Positions 5,563-6,515 of a stretch of DNA of 6,515 nucleotides are shown here, one piece after another (within the stretch, counting starts at the first letter, position 1; the number at the start of each line of letters is the position of its first letter). The notes under the pieces are model-generated. The model worked only from the letters and a program-made list of their open reading frames with translations, did not search any database and had not been told where the DNA came from. The translations under genes were made by a program, and so were the position numbers. Origin of the DNA: Pseudomonadota bacterium (lineage in GTDB: Bacteria > Pseudomonadota > Gammaproteobacteria > Steroidobacterales > Steroidobacteraceae); NCBI GenBank assembly GCA_021850555.1, contig JAJZLX010000454.1, positions 1-6,515 of the forward strand, in the 5' to 3' direction.

Positions 5563-5640
5563 TCAATGGGCAGGGCATGGCAGGCGCACCGGCGGGCTGC
5601 GAATGCCCCGGACAGACAGTCCTCATCATGAGGAGAGTCG

Positions 5641-6138
5641 ATGAGAGCGCGCAACGCTCGCGCGAAGGCGGCGAGGCTACCCGAAACCGGCATCCATCAG
5701 ACGATGCCCGCGGCGGTGGACCTCGGCCCGCTGAGCGGGTTCATCGGCTATCGTCTGCGGCGCGCGCAGCTGTCGGTGTTTGCCGGTTTCGAGCTGGCGC
5801 TGCGCGAGATCGGCCTGTCACCGGGGCAGCTGTCGGTGCTCGTCGTGATCTGCCGCAATCCGGGGCTGACGCAGTCGGATGTCTGCACGGCGCTCGGCAT
5901 CCAGCGCGCCAATTTCACGCCATTGCTCCACGAGCTCGAGGCCGAGGGTCTTGCGATGCGCCAGGTGCTGCCGGCGGACCGAAGGTCGAACGCGCTGCGC
6001 CTGACTCCCCACGGCCGCGATGTCGTTGCGAGGGCGCTGCAGTTGCACGAGCGCCTGGAGAAACGGATCACGAGCTGCCTGGGGGAGACTGGCCGGGCGC
6101 AGCTCATCGACCTGCTGCAGAGGCTCGAGAGTCTTTGA
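5641..6138 (+). CDS. MarR-family transcriptional regulator
   Basis: A 165-residue winged helix-turn-helix protein. Helical dimerisation segments (about 28-60 and 125-160) flank the DNA-binding core: GLTQSDVCTALGIQRANFTP (75-94) is the helix-turn-helix, HELEAEGLAMRQ (97-108) links to the wing, and ADRRSNALRLTPHG (112-125) is the classic D-R-R...LT-x-G wing. The start at 5641 has AGGAG five bases upstream; a later ATG at residue 22 lacks one. The 27 residues before the domain are basic and probably disordered. The family usually represses nearby genes and is released by small phenolic or acyl-CoA ligands. Placed between two acyl-CoA catabolic genes, it likely controls one or both and itself. 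The crotonase gene follows after 40 bp, so the two are probably co-transcribed. The ligand is unknown. Confidence 0.93.
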   Translation: MRARNARAKAARLPETGIHQTMPAAVDLGPLSGFIGYRLRRAQLSVFAGFELALREIGLSPGQLSVLVVICRNPGLTQSDVCTALGIQRANFTPLLHELEAEGLAMRQVLPADRRSNALRLTPHGRDVVARALQLHERLEKRITSCLGETGRAQLIDLLQRLESL

Positions 6139-6178
6139 TCGTCCTCGATCACCCATCACTGCGAGGAGTCACACTCCG

Positions 6179-6515
6179 ATGAGCCAGGGCGTCGTGTCAT
6201 TCTCCGTCGAGGACGGCATTGCCGTCGTCACGATCTGCAATCCTCCCGTCAATGTGATCAGCGCCGCGGTGCGGGCTGGCTTGAGCGAGGCGCTCACGAA
6301 CATCGGCTCGCTCGATGGCGTCCGTGCCGTCGTGCTCACGGCCGAGGGCAGCACCTTCTGCTCGGGCGCCGACATCGGGGAATTCTCGGGGCCGCCGCGG
6401 GAGGCCGAGTACCGCGACCTGTTCCGACGCCTGGAGCAGTTCCCGCTCCCCATCGTCGCCGCCCTGCACGGCACCGTGCTCGGCGGGGGGCTCGAACTGT
6501 CCCTCGCGTGTCACT
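6179..6515 (+). CDS. Enoyl-CoA hydratase/isomerase domain, start of a probable bifunctional FadJ-like enzyme (partial)
   Basis: 112 codons are present and the gene runs off the right edge. ATG at 6179 follows GAGGAG by 10 nt. The fragment shows a crotonase fold start: VAVVTI-type strand, NPPVNVIS (21-28), FCSGADIGEFSGPP (60-73) with the oxyanion-hole segment, and ALHGTVLGGGLELSLACH (95-112). Glu106 in GGGLEL sits at the position of rat hydratase Glu144. The NPPVN...ADI-EF--PP...GGGLELALACH pattern is typical of proteins of about 700 residues that fuse hydratase/isomerase to 3-hydroxyacyl-CoA dehydrogenase (FadJ or peroxisomal bifunctional type), but the dehydrogenase half is out of view, so a monofunctional crotonase is not excluded. 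It would act after the acyl-CoA dehydrogenase, hydrating the enoyl-CoA. Confidence 0.88.
   Translation, partial: MSQGVVSFSVEDGIAVVTICNPPVNVISAAVRAGLSEALTNIGSLDGVRAVVLTAEGSTFCSGADIGEFSGPPREAEYRDLFRRLEQFPLPIVAALHGTVLGGGLELSLACH

Noticed and set aside
5577..6182. 201-codon plus-strand frame overlapping marR
   Set aside because: A different frame from the MarR protein, which has a good Shine-Dalgarno and a complete winged-helix signature; this translation is Arg/Ala/Gly-rich noise.

Overview
The window is a GC-rich stretch of bacterial chromosome. Long spurious open frames on both strands are typical of high-GC DNA. Gene content (electron-transfer flavoprotein, a large DmdC-type acyl-CoA dehydrogenase, FadJ-like crotonase, MarR regulator) fits a metabolically versatile proteobacterium. 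I cannot name the genus from sequence alone.

Layout. (1) 3-152, plus strand: the last 49 codons of etfA (electron-transfer flavoprotein alpha subunit), which ends at a perfect 10-bp stem hairpin (173-198) shared with the convergent neighbour. (2) 206-1015, minus strand: a TauE/SafE-family (DUF81) membrane permease. (3) 1016-1292: about 280 bp with no convincing gene. (4) 3224-1293, minus strand: two genes in a row, a MetF-type 5,10-methylenetetrahydrofolate reductase and purU (10-formyl-THF deformylase), 42 bp apart and probably one operon. (5) 3225-3735: a 511-bp divergent intergenic region. It has an AT-rich core, a 7+7 inverted repeat, a larger foldable inverted repeat, a repeated small hairpin, and a six-codon leader ORF with a perfect Shine-Dalgarno just before the next gene. 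(6) 3736-5499, plus strand: a 587-residue acyl-CoA dehydrogenase of the DmdC/long C-terminus type, followed by a hairpin terminator. (7) 5641-6138, plus strand: a MarR-family regulator behind an AT-rich promoter/operator stretch. (8) 6179 to the right edge, plus strand: the N-terminal crotonase part of a probable bifunctional enoyl-CoA hydratase/3-hydroxyacyl-CoA dehydrogenase, cut off by the window.

How the genes may work together (inference). A MetF-PurU pair can oxidise methyl groups held on tetrahydrofolate to formate, regenerating THF. Such pairs accompany THF-dependent demethylases in chloromethane and O-demethylation loci. The divergent genes supply FAD-dependent acyl-CoA oxidation (electrons to ETF, whose alpha subunit lies at the left edge), then hydration and oxidation, with MarR as a likely ligand-responsive switch. 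The combination suggests catabolism of a methylated (S-, O- or N-methyl) carboxylic acid, for example a DMSP/methylmercaptopropionate-like or methoxylated phenylpropanoid-like substrate. No methyltransferase/demethylase or CoA ligase is inside the window, so the substrate is open. I see no CRISPR array, tRNA, rRNA, insertion sequence or prophage gene.
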